DNA of 64,000 nucleotides from Streptomyces rubrogriseus (GTDB taxonomy: Bacteria > Actinomycetota > Actinomycetes > Streptomycetales > Streptomycetaceae), in NCBI RefSeq assembly GCF_027947575.1, contig NZ_CP116256.1, forward strand, positions 6,944,001-7,008,000. The letters are read 5' to 3'. Every line of letters begins with the position of its first letter. Position 1 is the first letter of the stretch. This document shows positions 1 to 8,803 of this stretch, piece after piece. Under the pieces are notes generated by a model. It ran no database searches, was not told the DNA's origin, and was given only the letters and a program-made list of their open reading frames with translations. A program made the position numbers and the translations under genes.

Positions 1-194
1 GGAAGCGACTTCGCGGTGCGCTGCAGGACGTAGAGGCCGATCCCCATGAAGAGCATCGCGAGCACGGTCGCGACGACGGCTCCGACCGCCCCCTTGCCGC
101 CGGCGACCACGGCGCTGACGACGGCGGCTACAGCGCCGACGGCAGCCGCGGGCACGGCAGCCTGAAGCAGGATCCGGACGTCATTGGACGGCAT
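1..194 (-). CDS. AtpI-like small membrane protein (3' end outside window)
   Basis: The visible 64 residues start at an ATG (192-194) and form two hydrophobic Ala/Val-rich segments, about residues 8-28 and 36-55, separated by a short GGKGAVG loop. In Streptomyces a protein like this lies between wecA and atpB and is treated as AtpI-like, possibly helping assemble the ATP synthase ring. Its position directly downstream of wecA fits that. The assignment rests on topology and remembered synteny; the family itself is poorly conserved. The gene continues past base 1. Confidence 0.7.
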   Translation of the reverse strand, partial: MPSNDVRILLQAAVPAAAVGAVAAVVSAVVAGGKGAVGAVVATVLAMLFMGIGLYVLQRTAKSL

Positions 195-355
195 GGCGGC
201 AACTCCGCTTTCAACACACAGGGGGCAGGTGTCGTCATGGACGAGCGTAGCCCCGAGCCGGACGAGGTCCTCACTTACAAGAGACCGTCGCACTACGGTC
301 CTTGGGCTCTACCCGGGGGATACTCGTGAACCGTATCACAAACTATTTGATGAGG

Positions 356-385
356 TCTTTACCTCTGGGTGTGCTTGCTGTCACA
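356..385 (-). promoter_or_regulatory. possible promoter ahead of the atp region
   Basis: On the minus strand TGTGAC (380-385) and TAAAGA (356-361) are separated by 18 bases in the 262-bp gap between wecA and the AtpI-like gene. The patch is clearly less GC-rich than its surroundings. Spacing fits a vegetative promoter but the hexamers match consensus only partly. Nothing else was recognised in 195-456. Confidence 0.25.
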
Positions 386-456
386 CGTGAGAGTGACCCT
401 GCGCGTTTGTGCAATCACGGCGGCAACTTGTCTGGTATTGCGGCGATTTCCCGCTC

Positions 457-1785
457 CTACCGGGTCCCCGTACGGTGCCCGACGGCGGTCGCCCCGTTGA
501 CGCCCGAGACGCCCACCGTGACCGGAACGCGCTCCTCGCCCTCCCCGTCGGCCGCCGCGTCCCCGGCCCCGGCCCCGCCCTCGTCGGCGGCAGCGGCAGC
601 GGCCCTGCGGCGCCGGTAGCGCGGCGGCACCAGGCCCTCCGCCCAGCGCGGGGCGCGCGGGGTGAACCGCGGCAGCAGGAGCAGCACCAGACCGATCGCG
701 CTGAGGAAGACGACGCTCAGCACGATCCACATCGACGCCGCGTTCACGGAGTAGGCGAGCGCGCCGAACGCGATGAGCGCGGAGAAGAAGTACATGATCA
801 GCACCGCGCGGCTGTGCGAGTGGCCGATCTCCAGCAGGCGGTGGTGCAGGTGCCCCCGGTCCGCGGCGAACGGTGACTGGCCGCGCCAGGTGCGGCGCAC
901 GATGGCCAGGATCAGGTCGGCGGCCGGGATGGCGATGATGGTCAGCGGCATCACCAGCGGGATGTAGACCGGCACCATCTGGTGCACCGAGTTGCGCTCC
1001 GACCCGGAGAACAGGTTCATCAGGTCGGGGTCGACCTGTCCGGTCACGGAGATCGCGCCGGCCGCCAGCACCAGCCCGATCAGCATGGAGCCGGAGTCGC
1101 CCATGAAGATCCGGGCGGGGTGCATGTTGTGCGGCAGGAAGCCGAGGCACATGCCCATGAGGATGACCGCGAAGAGCGAGGCGGGCGCCGCGGCCTCGAT
1201 GCCGTACGAGTACCAGATCCGGTAGGCGTACATGAAGAACGCCGCCGCCGCGATGCACACCATGCCGGCCGCGAGGCCGTCCAGTCCGTCCACGAAGTTG
1301 ACCGCGTTGATGGTGATGACGACCAGCGCCACCGTCAGCAGGGTGCCCTGCCACTGGGTCAGTGCGACCGTGCCGACGCCCGGCACCGGGATCCACAGGA
1401 TCGTCAGGCCCTGCACCACCATCACGCCGGCGGCGATCATCTGGCCGCCGAGCTTGATCAGGGCGTCGATCTCGAACTTGTCGTCCAGGACACCGATCAG
1501 CCAGATCAGCGCGGCCCCGGAGAGCAGCGCGCGCGGCTCGTTGGACTTCTCGAAGACCTCGCTGAGGTTGGTGAGGTGGTCGGCGACCAGCAGGCCGGCG
1601 CACAGCCCGAAGAACATCGCGATCCCGCCGAGCCGCGGAGTGGGTTCCCGGTGCACGTCACGTGCCCGGATCTCCGGCATCGCCCCCGCCACGATCGCGA
1701 ACTTCCGTACCGGCCCTGTCAGCAGATACGTCACCGCGGCCGTGATGCAGAGCGTCAGCAGGTATTCACGCACGGGCTTCCCCAC
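457..1785 (-). CDS. wecA: Decaprenyl/undecaprenyl-phosphate GlcNAc-1-phosphate transferase (WecA/Rfe)
   Basis: 442-residue multi-pass membrane enzyme of the MraY/WecA family. It moves GlcNAc-1-phosphate from UDP-GlcNAc to the polyprenyl phosphate carrier, the first membrane step for teichoic acid or arabinogalactan-type linkage units. Family signatures are visible: VDGLDGLA (Mg/UDP-sugar loop), MGDSGSM, and the His-rich HLHHRLLEIGHSH cytoplasmic loop. About ten hydrophobic segments alternate with short loops. The C-terminus is a hydrophilic Ala/Arg/Glu tail without recognised function. It lies between glyA and the atp cluster, the usual Streptomyces order. Confidence 0.9.
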   Translation of the reverse strand: MGKPVREYLLTLCITAAVTYLLTGPVRKFAIVAGAMPEIRARDVHREPTPRLGGIAMFFGLCAGLLVADHLTNLSEVFEKSNEPRALLSGAALIWLIGVLDDKFEIDALIKLGGQMIAAGVMVVQGLTILWIPVPGVGTVALTQWQGTLLTVALVVITINAVNFVDGLDGLAAGMVCIAAAAFFMYAYRIWYSYGIEAAAPASLFAVILMGMCLGFLPHNMHPARIFMGDSGSMLIGLVLAAGAISVTGQVDPDLMNLFSGSERNSVHQMVPVYIPLVMPLTIIAIPAADLILAIVRRTWRGQSPFAADRGHLHHRLLEIGHSHSRAVLIMYFFSALIAFGALAYSVNAASMWIVLSVVFLSAIGLVLLLLPRFTPRAPRWAEGLVPPRYRRRRAAAAAADEGGAGAGDAAADGEGEERVPVTVGVSGVNGATAVGHRTGTR

Positions 1786-1916
1786 AGGTCTCGCTGGCCA
1801 TCCTCAACCCCACACCCTAGCGATGCGCATGGCAATGCGACGCATACGGTTGAGGACTTACGGGTATCGACGATGGTTGCACGTGTGGCTGTGTACGCCT
1901 GTACGCCTACCCGGCC

Positions 1917-3173
1917 TCAGTCCGGGTACGGGGGGAATTCCGCGGTCAGGTCCCTTACGTCCGCCCGTGCCGCGGCCGGGTCCGTCGTACCGCGCAGCAC
2001 CCCGGCGACCAGCGTGGCCACCGCCCGCATCTCCCGCTCCCCCATGCCCTGTGTGGTGACCGCCGCCGTGCCCAGGCGCAGCCCGCGGGCGTCGGCGTGC
2101 GGCAGTGCGCAGCAGTCCAGGACGATCCCGGCCGCCGCGAGCAGCCCCCGTGCGGCCTTCCCGTCGACGCCGAGCGGGGCGGGGTCGGCGGTGAGCAGGT
2201 GGGTGTCGGTGCCGCCGGTGGTGACGACCAGGCCCTCGGCGGCCAGGTGGGCCGCGAGCGCCCGGGCGTTGGCGACCACCTGGTGGGCGTAGGCGGCGAA
2301 GGCGGGGGTCGCCGCCTCCCCGAAGGCGACGGCCTTGGCGGCGATGGTGTGCATCTGGGCGCCGCCCTGGGTGAAGGGGAAGACGGCCCGGTCGACCCGT
2401 TCCGCCAGTTCGCTTCCGCACAGGATCATGCCGCCGCGGGGTCCGCGCAGCACCTTGTGCGTGGTGGCGCACACGATGTCGGCGTACGGCACCGGACTGG
2501 GCGCCGCTCCCCCGGCGACGAGTCCGATCGGGTGGGCGGCGTCGGCGATGAGGTAGGCGCCCACCTCGTCGGCGATGTCGCGGAAGGCCGCGTAGTCGAG
2601 GTGGCGGGGGTAGGCGATGGAGCCGCAGACGATCGCCTTGGGCCGGCGGGCGCGGGCCAGTGTGCGCACCTGGTCGTGGTCGATCAGCCCGGTCTCCGCG
2701 TCCACGCCGTAGCCGACGAAGTCGAACCAGCGGCCGGAGAAGTTGGCGGGTGAGCCGTGGGTGAGGTGGCCGCCGTAGGGCAGGCCGAGGGCGAGGACGG
2801 TGTCGCCGGGGCGCAGCAGCGCGGCGTAGGCGGCCAGCACGGCGGAGGAGCCGGAGTGGGACTGCACGTTGGCGTGCTCGGCGCCGAAGAGCGCCCGGGC
2901 CCGCTGGGCGGCCAGCCGCTCGGCCACGTCGACGATCTCGCAGCCGCCGTGGTGGCGGGCGCCCGGGTAGCCCTCGGCGTACTTGTTGGCCAGCGGTGAG
3001 CCGAGGGCGGCGAGCACGGCGGGCGACGTGAAGTTCTCGGCGGCGATCAGCTGGAGGGTCGTCGACTGGCGACGGCCTTCGGCGAACAGGATCTCGGCCA
3101 GCTCGGGATCCTGGCGCAGCAGGACTCCGACCGAACTGTCATCGGCCTCGATGATCTCGTGGGTGACCGACAT
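1917..3173 (-). CDS. glyA: Serine hydroxymethyltransferase (second-copy type)
   Basis: PLP enzyme interconverting serine and glycine with tetrahydrofolate. The start is placed at MSVTHEII (418 residues); an upstream in-frame codon at 3227 would add 18 atypical residues. Signatures: LQLIAAENFTSPAVLAALGS and NKYAEGYPGARHHGG near the N-terminus, and the PLP-lysine loop TTHKVLRGPRGG at about residue 230. The length matches bacterial SHMT. It is embedded in the prfA-prmC-sua5-ptp-glyA-wecA run rather than with glycine-cleavage genes. Streptomyces usually carry another SHMT elsewhere, so the paralogue number is uncertain. Confidence 0.9.
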   Translation of the reverse strand: MSVTHEIIEADDSSVGVLLRQDPELAEILFAEGRRQSTTLQLIAAENFTSPAVLAALGSPLANKYAEGYPGARHHGGCEIVDVAERLAAQRARALFGAEHANVQSHSGSSAVLAAYAALLRPGDTVLALGLPYGGHLTHGSPANFSGRWFDFVGYGVDAETGLIDHDQVRTLARARRPKAIVCGSIAYPRHLDYAAFRDIADEVGAYLIADAAHPIGLVAGGAAPSPVPYADIVCATTHKVLRGPRGGMILCGSELAERVDRAVFPFTQGGAQMHTIAAKAVAFGEAATPAFAAYAHQVVANARALAAHLAAEGLVVTTGGTDTHLLTADPAPLGVDGKAARGLLAAAGIVLDCCALPHADARGLRLGTAAVTTQGMGEREMRAVATLVAGVLRGTTDPAAARADVRDLTAEFPPYPD

Positions 3174-3420
3174 GGTGCGCTCCGGGCATGCGTCGACGGT
3201 GACGTAGCACCAATGTAGGCCCGCCACGAAGAAGCCGCCCGGCGTGCGCGTGGCAGGCCCCTACATCCACGCCGGAACCCCGGCCGGCGCCGTCACCACG
3301 AGGACCCCAGCCGGCACGCACCCCTCGCACCGCCCGGCCCCGGAGGGCCTCCCGGGCATCGGCACGCCGCGGCGGACTCCGGCCGCCGACTCCACCGGCC
3401 GGGCCCCGCCCCTGCCCGCC

Positions 3421-4101
3421 TCAGGCCCGCGCGGGGACCCCGGTCAGTGCCGTCACCACGGGGTCGAGGGCCTGGTGTATCTCGTCGCCGATGGAGCGGA
3501 AGAAGGTCAGCGGGGCGCCGTACGGGTCGTAGACCTCGTCCGCCTCGACCGTGGGGGCGAGGAGCCACCCGCGTAGCGCGGCGGCGGCGCGGACCAGGGC
3601 GCGGGCGCGGGTGACCACGCCGTCCTCCAGGGGAGGGAGCGTCGCCGGGTCGATGGCGTTCACCAGGCGGGTGAACTCCTTCAGGGTGAAGGTGCGCAGC
3701 CCCGCGGAGTGGCCCATGGAGATGACCTGGGCCCGGTGGTCCCGGGTCGCGGTGAGGACCAGGTCGGCGCGGATCACGTGCTCGTCGAGCAGCTCGCGGC
3801 CGGTGAAGCCGGCGGGGTCGGCGCCGAAGTCCGTGAGGACCGTCTCCGCGTTCGCCTCCATGGGCGCGCCCTCGTGGCCCCAGGTGCCCGCGCTCTCCAC
3901 GATCAGGCCGCCGCCCAGCACGCCGAGCCGCTCCTTCACCGCGTGCCGGGTCAGCCGCTCGGTGATCGGCGAGCGGCAGACGTTTCCGGTGCTGACGTGG
4001 AGGATGCGGAAGCTGTCGCGCGGGAGGCCGACGAACGTGGTCGTGATCTCCGCGGCGCGTTCCCCGTTGCCTATGCCACGCCCCGTCTCAGGGGCCGTCA
4101 A
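3421..4101 (-). CDS. Low-molecular-weight tyrosine phosphatase-like protein, nucleophile Cys replaced by Ser
   Basis: 226 residues from a TTG start (4099-4101) that overlaps the Sua5 stop as TTGA, indicating translational coupling. The fold of LMW protein-tyrosine phosphatases is recognisable: the P-loop reads HVSTGNVCRSP, followed by the family's usual helices. In active enzymes this loop is V-C-x-G-N-x-C-R-S-P, with the first Cys as nucleophile. Here that position is Ser, leaving only the second Cys and the Arg. The protein may therefore be a pseudophosphatase or have another activity. The motif seems to be the normal form in this genomic position in actinobacteria (memory only). Confidence 0.75.
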   Translation of the reverse strand: MTAPETGRGIGNGERAAEITTTFVGLPRDSFRILHVSTGNVCRSPITERLTRHAVKERLGVLGGGLIVESAGTWGHEGAPMEANAETVLTDFGADPAGFTGRELLDEHVIRADLVLTATRDHRAQVISMGHSAGLRTFTLKEFTRLVNAIDPATLPPLEDGVVTRARALVRAAAALRGWLLAPTVEADEVYDPYGAPLTFFRSIGDEIHQALDPVVTALTGVPARA

Positions 4102-4745
4102 TTCGCCACCTCGAGGTCGGGTACCACCTTGCGCAGTTCCTCCGCCGACAGCGCGCCCGCGCGCAGCAGGACCGGCACCTCGCGGGTGACGTCGACGATG
4201 GACGAGGGCACGATGCCGGGCGTGGGGCCGCCGTCGAGGTAGACGGAGACGGAGTCGCCGAGCATCTGCTGGGCGGCGTCGCAGTCCTCGGGCGCCGGGT
4301 GGCCGGTCAGGTTGGCGGACGAGACGGCCATGGGGCCGACCTCGGTGAGCAGCTCGATGGCGACCGGGTGCAGCGGCATGCGGACGGCGACCGTGCCCCG
4401 GGTCTCGCCCAGGTCCCACTGGAGGGACGGCTGGTGCTTGGCGACCAGGGTCAGCGCGCCGGGCCAGAAGGCGTCGACCAGCTCCCAGGCCATCTCGGAG
4501 AAGTCGGTGACCAGGCCGTGCAGGGTGTTCGGCGAGCCGATGAGCACCGGGGAGGGCATGTTGCGGCCCCGTCCCTTGGCCTCCAGCAGGTCGCCGACGG
4601 CCTCCGCGGCGAAGGCGTCGGCGCCGATGCCGTACACGGTGTCCGTCGGCAGCACCACGAGCTCGCCACGGCGGACGGCGGACGCGGCCTCACGCAGACC
4701 GGTCACTCGGTCGGTCGCGTCGTTGGTGTCGTAACGCCGTGCCAT
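4098..4745 (-). CDS. L-threonylcarbamoyladenylate synthase (Sua5/TsaC family)
   Basis: 215-residue YrdC-domain protein that makes threonylcarbamoyl-AMP from Thr, bicarbonate and ATP for t6A37 modification of ANN-decoding tRNAs. Motifs: GELVVLPTDTVYGIGADAF at residues 28-46, KGRGRNMPSPVLIG, and SSANLTGHPAPED in the second half. It has no C-terminal Sua5 extension, so it is the short TsaC-like form. It follows prmC by 50 bp and overlaps the downstream phosphatase-like gene, so it is part of the prfA operon. Confidence 0.9.
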   Translation of the reverse strand: MARRYDTNDATDRVTGLREAASAVRRGELVVLPTDTVYGIGADAFAAEAVGDLLEAKGRGRNMPSPVLIGSPNTLHGLVTDFSEMAWELVDAFWPGALTLVAKHQPSLQWDLGETRGTVAVRMPLHPVAIELLTEVGPMAVSSANLTGHPAPEDCDAAQQMLGDSVSVYLDGGPTPGIVPSSIVDVTREVPVLLRAGALSAEELRKVVPDLEVAN

Positions 4746-4795
4746 CTAGCTGGCCTCCTCGTACACGTACTGCGGGGTGGGAGTCGTCGGGGTGT

Positions 4796-5641
4796 TCACG
4801 GCAGTGCCTTGCGGGCCGTCGCGAAACGAGGTCGGTTGTTGAGGTCGGGATGGTCGGCCGCGTCGGCCCAGCCCCGTTCCTCGGTGAAGATCCACGGCAC
4901 CTGGCCGCCCTGGGTGTCGGCGTGCTCGACGACGACCACGCCGCCGGGGCGCAGCAGACGGTGCGCGGTGCGTTCCAGGCCGCGGATCAGGTCGAGGCCG
5001 TCCTCGCCGGAGAACAGGGCCAGCTCCGGATCGTGGTCGCGGGCCTCGGGGGCGACGTACTCCCACTCGGTGAGCGGGATGTACGGCGGGTTGGAGACCA
5101 CCAGGTCGACCTGGCCGTCGAGGTCCGGGAAGGCCGTCAGGGCGTCTCCCTGGCGCAGGTCGACCCTGGACCCCTCCATGTTCCTGCGCGTCCACTTGAG
5201 GGCGTCCTCGGACAGCTCCACGGCGTGTACGCGCGAGCGCGGCACCTCCTGGGCGAGGGCGAGCGCGATGGCGCCCGAGCCGGTGCACAGGTCGACGATG
5301 CAGGGCTCGACGACGTCCATGGCGCGCACCGCGTCTATGGCCCAGCCGACGACCGACTCGGTCTCGGGGCGGGGCACGAAGACGCCGGGGCCGACCTGGA
5401 GCTCCAGGTAGCGGAAGTAGGCGCGGCCGGTGATGTGCTGGAGCGGCTCGCGCGCCTCGCGGCGGGCGACGACCTCCCAGTACCGGGCGTCGAAGTCCGC
5501 GTCCGGCACGGTGTGCAGCTCGCCCCGCTTGACGCCGTGCAGGTACGCGGCGAGTTCCTCCGCGTCGGTGCGCGGCGAGGGCACGCCGGCGTCGGCCAGC
5601 CGCTGGGTGGCCTGGGCCACCTCCGCGAGCAGCAGGTTCAC
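4796..5641 (-). CDS. prmC: Release factor glutamine methyltransferase PrmC (HemK)
   Basis: 281 residues. It methylates the Gln of the GGQ motif in release factors using SAM. The N-terminal helical domain (1-80) is followed by a Rossmann methyltransferase with DLCTGSGAIALAL (motif I) and the substrate-glutamine loop NPPYIPL. It lies 63 bp downstream of prfA, its substrate gene, which is the classical arrangement. Start ATG at 5641 gives the family length. Confidence 0.93.
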   Translation of the reverse strand: MNLLLAEVAQATQRLADAGVPSPRTDAEELAAYLHGVKRGELHTVPDADFDARYWEVVARREAREPLQHITGRAYFRYLELQVGPGVFVPRPETESVVGWAIDAVRAMDVVEPCIVDLCTGSGAIALALAQEVPRSRVHAVELSEDALKWTRRNMEGSRVDLRQGDALTAFPDLDGQVDLVVSNPPYIPLTEWEYVAPEARDHDPELALFSGEDGLDLIRGLERTAHRLLRPGGVVVVEHADTQGGQVPWIFTEERGWADAADHPDLNNRPRFATARKALP

Positions 5642-5704
5642 GCTGGTCCTCCGGGGCTGAGCTGGTCGTCCGGTACGGGGATGCGGGGCGGGGCGGTGCG
5701 GGGC

Positions 5705-6781
5705 TCAGGCTGCGGCGAGCTTGGCCGCCGAGTCCGCGTCGACGCAGGCCTGGATCACCGAGTCGAGGTCGCCGTCCAGGACCTGGTCCAGGTTGTACGC
5801 CTTGAAGCCGACGCGGTGGTCCGAGATGCGGTTCTCCGGGAAGTTGTACGTGCGGATCTTCTCGGAGCGGTCGACGGTGCGGACCTGGCTGCGCCGGGCG
5901 TCCGCGGCCTCCTTCTCCGCCTCCTCCTGCGCCGCCGCTAGCAGCCTGGAGCGCAGGATACGCATCGCCTGCTCCTTGTTCTGAAGCTGGCTCTTCTCGT
6001 TCTGGCAGGAGGCGACGACTCCGGTGGGGATGTGCGTGATGCGCACGGCGGAGTCGGTGGTGTTGACGGACTGGCCGCCGGGCCCGGAGGAGCGGTAGAC
6101 GTCGATGCGGAGGTCGTTGGGGTTGATCTCGACGTCGATCTCCTCGGCCTCGGGGGTCACGAGGACGCCCGCCGCGGAGGTGTGGATGCGGCCCTGGGAC
6201 TCGGTCGCGGGGACGCGCTGCACGCGGTGCACGCCGCCCTCGTACTTGAGGCGCGCCCAGACGCCCTGGCCGGGCTCGGTGGCGCCCTGGCCGCCCTTGG
6301 TCTTCACGGCGACCTGGACGTCCTTGTAGCCGCCCAGCTCGGACTCCGTGGAGTCGATGATCTCGGTCTTCCAGCCGATCCGCTCGGCGTAGCGCAGGTA
6401 CATGCGCAGCAGGTCGCCGGCGAAGAGCGCCGACTCGTCGCCGCCGGCGCCGGCCTTGATCTCGAGGATGACGTCCTTGTCGTCGCTGGGGTCGCGCGGG
6501 ACGAGGAGCAGCCGCAGCTTCTCGGTGAGCTCGTCGCGCTGCTTGTCCAGTTCCTTGACCTCGGCGGCGAAGTCGGGGTCGTCGGCCGCGAACTCGCGCG
6601 CGGTCTCCATGTCGTCGCCGGTCTGCTTCCAGGAGCGGAACGTGGCGACGATCGGGGTCAGCTCGGCGTACCGCTTGTTCAGCTTGCGCGCGTTCGCCTG
6701 GTCGGAGTGGACCGACGGGTCGGCGAGCTTCTTCTCCAGGTCGGCGTGCTCGGCGACGAGTTCCTCGACGGCCTCGAACAT
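5705..6781 (-). CDS. prfA: Peptide chain release factor 1
   Basis: 358-residue class I release factor recognising UAA and UAG. The anticodon-like PAT tripeptide is present in [13 protein letters not shown], which distinguishes RF1 from RF2. The peptidyl-hydrolysis motif [14 protein letters not shown] is intact. The N-terminal coiled-coil domain occupies about residues 1-100. It is the first gene of the prfA-prmC-sua5 group, 108 bp downstream of rpmE and separated from it by a hairpin terminator. Confidence 0.95.
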   Translation of the reverse strand: MFEAVEELVAEHADLEKKLADPSVHSDQANARKLNKRYAELTPIVATFRSWKQTGDDMETAREFAADDPDFAAEVKELDKQRDELTEKLRLLLVPRDPSDDKDVILEIKAGAGGDESALFAGDLLRMYLRYAERIGWKTEIIDSTESELGGYKDVQVAVKTKGGQGATEPGQGVWARLKYEGGVHRVQRVPATESQGRIHTSAAGVLVTPEAEEIDVEINPNDLRIDVYRSSGPGGQSVNTTDSAVRITHIPTGVVASCQNEKSQLQNKEQAMRILRSRLLAAAQEEAEKEAADARRSQVRTVDRSEKIRTYNFPENRISDHRVGFKAYNLDQVLDGDLDSVIQACVDADSAAKLAAA

Positions 6782-6824
6782 CTTGGGCTCCTGCTACTGC
6801 GTGGGAAAGGGAAGGCGGGCGACC

Positions 6825-6843
6825 AAAAACGCCGGTCCCGGCG
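6825..6843 (-). terminator. Intrinsic terminator after rpmE
   Basis: On the minus strand CGCCGG-GA-CCGGCG (6830-6843) is followed directly by TTTTT (6825-6829). A GC stem with a T-run is rare in this genome and suggests a true Rho-independent terminator, making rpmE largely monocistronic. Confidence 0.7.
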
Positions 6844-6889
6844 CTCCCCGGGGAGGGGATGCGGCCGTGGACCGGCGGTTGGAGGCTCG

Positions 6890-7114
6890 CTACTTCTTGG
6901 AGCCGGCGGAAGCCTTGCCGAAGCGGGCCTCGAAGCGGGCCACGCGGCCACCGGTGTCGAGGATCTTCTGCTTGCCCGTGTAGAACGGGTGGCACTCGGA
7001 GCAGACCTCGGCGCGGATGGTGCCGCTCTCGATCGTGCTGCGGGTGGTGAACGACGCGCCACAGGTGCAGCTGACCTGCGTCTCGACGTACTCGGGGTGG
7101 ATGTCGCGCTTCAA
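6890..7114 (-). CDS. rpmE: 50S ribosomal protein L31, zinc-binding form
   Basis: 74 residues beginning [13 protein letters not shown] at a TTG codon (7112-7114), preceded by GGAGACACC, which supplies the ribosome-binding site. Four zinc ligands are visible in SCTCGASF and [11 protein letters not shown], so this is the zinc-containing C+ paralogue rather than the zinc-free one induced on zinc starvation. The C-terminus ends GKASAGSKK. It lies between prfA and an LCP gene on the same strand, with GC hairpins on both sides. Confidence 0.93.
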   Translation of the reverse strand: MKRDIHPEYVETQVSCTCGASFTTRSTIESGTIRAEVCSECHPFYTGKQKILDTGGRVARFEARFGKASAGSKK

Positions 7115-7238
7115 GGTGTCTCCTACTGTTTCGGGAGGGCGCCGGGTCGCAGCCGCGGGATGCGGGAGCGTGAACCGGAGCCGACGTACCAGTCTGCCAG
7201 GACTGGGGCCATCCCCCAAAACCGGGGGGCGGCGTGAA

Positions 7239-8387
7239 CTATTCCCCGGCGTTCACGACGTCCTCGGCCTCACCGGTCGCCGTGCCCTCCGTGGCCGACG
7301 CCGGGATCGGGCGGTCGTTCTTCAGGGCCGTCCAGACCTGCTGGGCCTTGTCCTTCTCGACCAGGACGCGGTTGGCGTCGGCGGGGTCGTAGACGACCGG
7401 CATGGTGACCATGTGCATCCTGTCCGGGCCGATGCCCTTCAGGCCGCTCGCGAAGGACATCAGGGAGTTCACCGAGCCCAGGTCGGAGTCGGTGGTGACG
7501 GTCTTGGTGGCGGTGTCGGCGACGTCGTACAGCTTCTTGGGGTTGCCGAGCAGGCCGATGTCCTTGACCTGGTGGACCAGGGCCTTGACGAAGGCCTGCT
7601 GGAGCTGGATGCGGCCGAGGTCGGAGCCGTCGCCGACGCCGTGCCGGGTGCGGACCAGGCCGAGGGCCTGCTCGCCGTCGAGCCGGTGGGTGCCGGCCGT
7701 GAGGTCGAGGTGGCTGTCGGGGTCCTTGATGTCCTCGGTGGTGGTGACCTGTACGCCGCCGAGGTCGTCGATGAGGTTCTGGAAGCCGCTGAAGTCGACC
7801 TCGAGGTAGTGGTCCATGCGCAGGCCGCTGATCGACTCGACGGTCTTCACGGCGCAGGCCGCGCCGCCGGTGGAGTAGGCGGAGTTGAACATCACGCCGT
7901 CGGCCGCGGGGTGCTCGCCGCCGTCGGTGTCGGTGCAGTCGGGGCGGTCGATGAGGGTGTCGCGCGGGATGGAGACCACGCTGGCCTTCTTGTGGCCCTT
8001 GTAGACGTGCACGATCATCGCCGTGTCCGAGCGGGCGGTGCCGTCGTCGGTGCCGCCGCCCAGCTTCTTGTTGCCGCCGGAGCGGGTGTCGGAGCCGAGG
8101 ACCAGGATGTTCTCCGAGCCGTTGTCGGCCTTCTCGGGCCGGTCGGCGCCGAGCGCCTGGTCGATGTCGACGCTCGTGAGGTTGCCGTTGAGCTTGAAGT
8201 ACAGGACTCCGGCTCCGGTGCCGCCGAGGACCACGATGCCCGCGGCGCTCCAGGCCGCGACGAGCAGGGCCTTGCGCCGCTTGGCCGTGGGCTTGCGGCG
8301 GCGGCCCTTGCCCCGGCGGCCGGGGCCGGGGGTGCGGGACTGGCCGGGGCCGGGTATCGCGGGATCCGGCGTGCTCTCGGCGGACAT
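7239..8387 (-). CDS. LytR-CpsA-Psr (LCP) family cell-wall glycopolymer ligase
   Basis: 382 residues. A basic cytoplasmic N-terminus (1-42) precedes one membrane anchor (about 43-65), then an extracellular LCP domain. Conserved acidic and arginine positions of the polyprenyl-pyrophosphate site are visible in [20 protein letters not shown] and [18 protein letters not shown]. The family transfers teichoic-acid-like or other glycopolymers from lipid carriers to peptidoglycan. Its linkage to wecA in the same arm is suggestive of a shared pathway. Named LytR in older annotations; it is not a DNA-binding regulator. Confidence 0.88.
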   Translation of the reverse strand: MSAESTPDPAIPGPGQSRTPGPGRRGKGRRRKPTAKRRKALLVAAWSAAGIVVLGGTGAGVLYFKLNGNLTSVDIDQALGADRPEKADNGSENILVLGSDTRSGGNKKLGGGTDDGTARSDTAMIVHVYKGHKKASVVSIPRDTLIDRPDCTDTDGGEHPAADGVMFNSAYSTGGAACAVKTVESISGLRMDHYLEVDFSGFQNLIDDLGGVQVTTTEDIKDPDSHLDLTAGTHRLDGEQALGLVRTRHGVGDGSDLGRIQLQQAFVKALVHQVKDIGLLGNPKKLYDVADTATKTVTTDSDLGSVNSLMSFASGLKGIGPDRMHMVTMPVVYDPADANRVLVEKDKAQQVWTALKNDRPIPASATEGTATGEAEDVVNAGE

Positions 8388-8660
8388 GGGCTCCTCGGTG
8401 TTCGTCCGGTCGGTTACCCCCTGCGCTCAGGGTCGGGTCGGTCGGCTCCGGTGGTCGGCGCCGCTACCTCACCATGGTCCCTCCGTAGCTCAGACGGCGG
8501 AACTCGGGACAGGGTTGCACAACGGTCTGTGGCGACCCGGTGGGGAATCGGTGACGGAGCGTGTTCGGCCTGCCCTGCTGCGCCTCGCTGACCTGGGCAT
8601 CCGCGAGCCCCGGCCCGGACCCGCCGGGACGCCGTCCGGGCCGGCCCGTGTGGCGAAGGT

Positions 8661-8720
8661 CGCAGGTGGAGGACGTAGGCCGCAGGTGGAAGACGTAGGC
8701 CGCAGGTGGAGGACGTCGAC
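8661..8720. repeat. Three 20-bp tandem repeats upstream of the LCP gene
   Basis: Unit cgcaggtggaggacgtaggc occurs at 8661-8680, 8681-8700 (one change) and 8701-8720 (changes at the 3' end), followed by a decayed fourth copy to about 8739. It lies in the 416-bp gap between rho and the LCP gene, beyond the rho terminator. The rest of 8388-8660 shows no gene that I can support. Confidence 0.8.
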
Positions 8721-8754
8721 ATGGACCCAGGACGTAGACATGGGCCCATGACGA

Positions 8755-8785
8755 AGGGGCCGCCCCCGAAGCGGAGGCGGCCCCT
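8755..8785 (-). terminator. Terminator hairpin after rho
   Basis: Perfect 10-bp arms AGGGGCCGCC (8755-8764) and GGCGGCCCCT (8776-8785) around an 11-nt loop lie 19 bp past the rho stop. No T-run follows, which is usual for Streptomyces terminators. Confidence 0.7.
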
Positions 8786-8803
8786 GAGATGCGCGGCGGT
8801 GAC

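Noticed and set aside
4746..6995. 749-codon minus-strand frame across prmC and prfA
   Set aside because: Out of frame with two well-supported genes; Arg/Pro/Gly-rich shadow.
8478..8500. tRNA-like CCGTAGCTCAGACGG
   Set aside because: Resembles a D-arm start but no anticodon or T-arm follows at the right distance.
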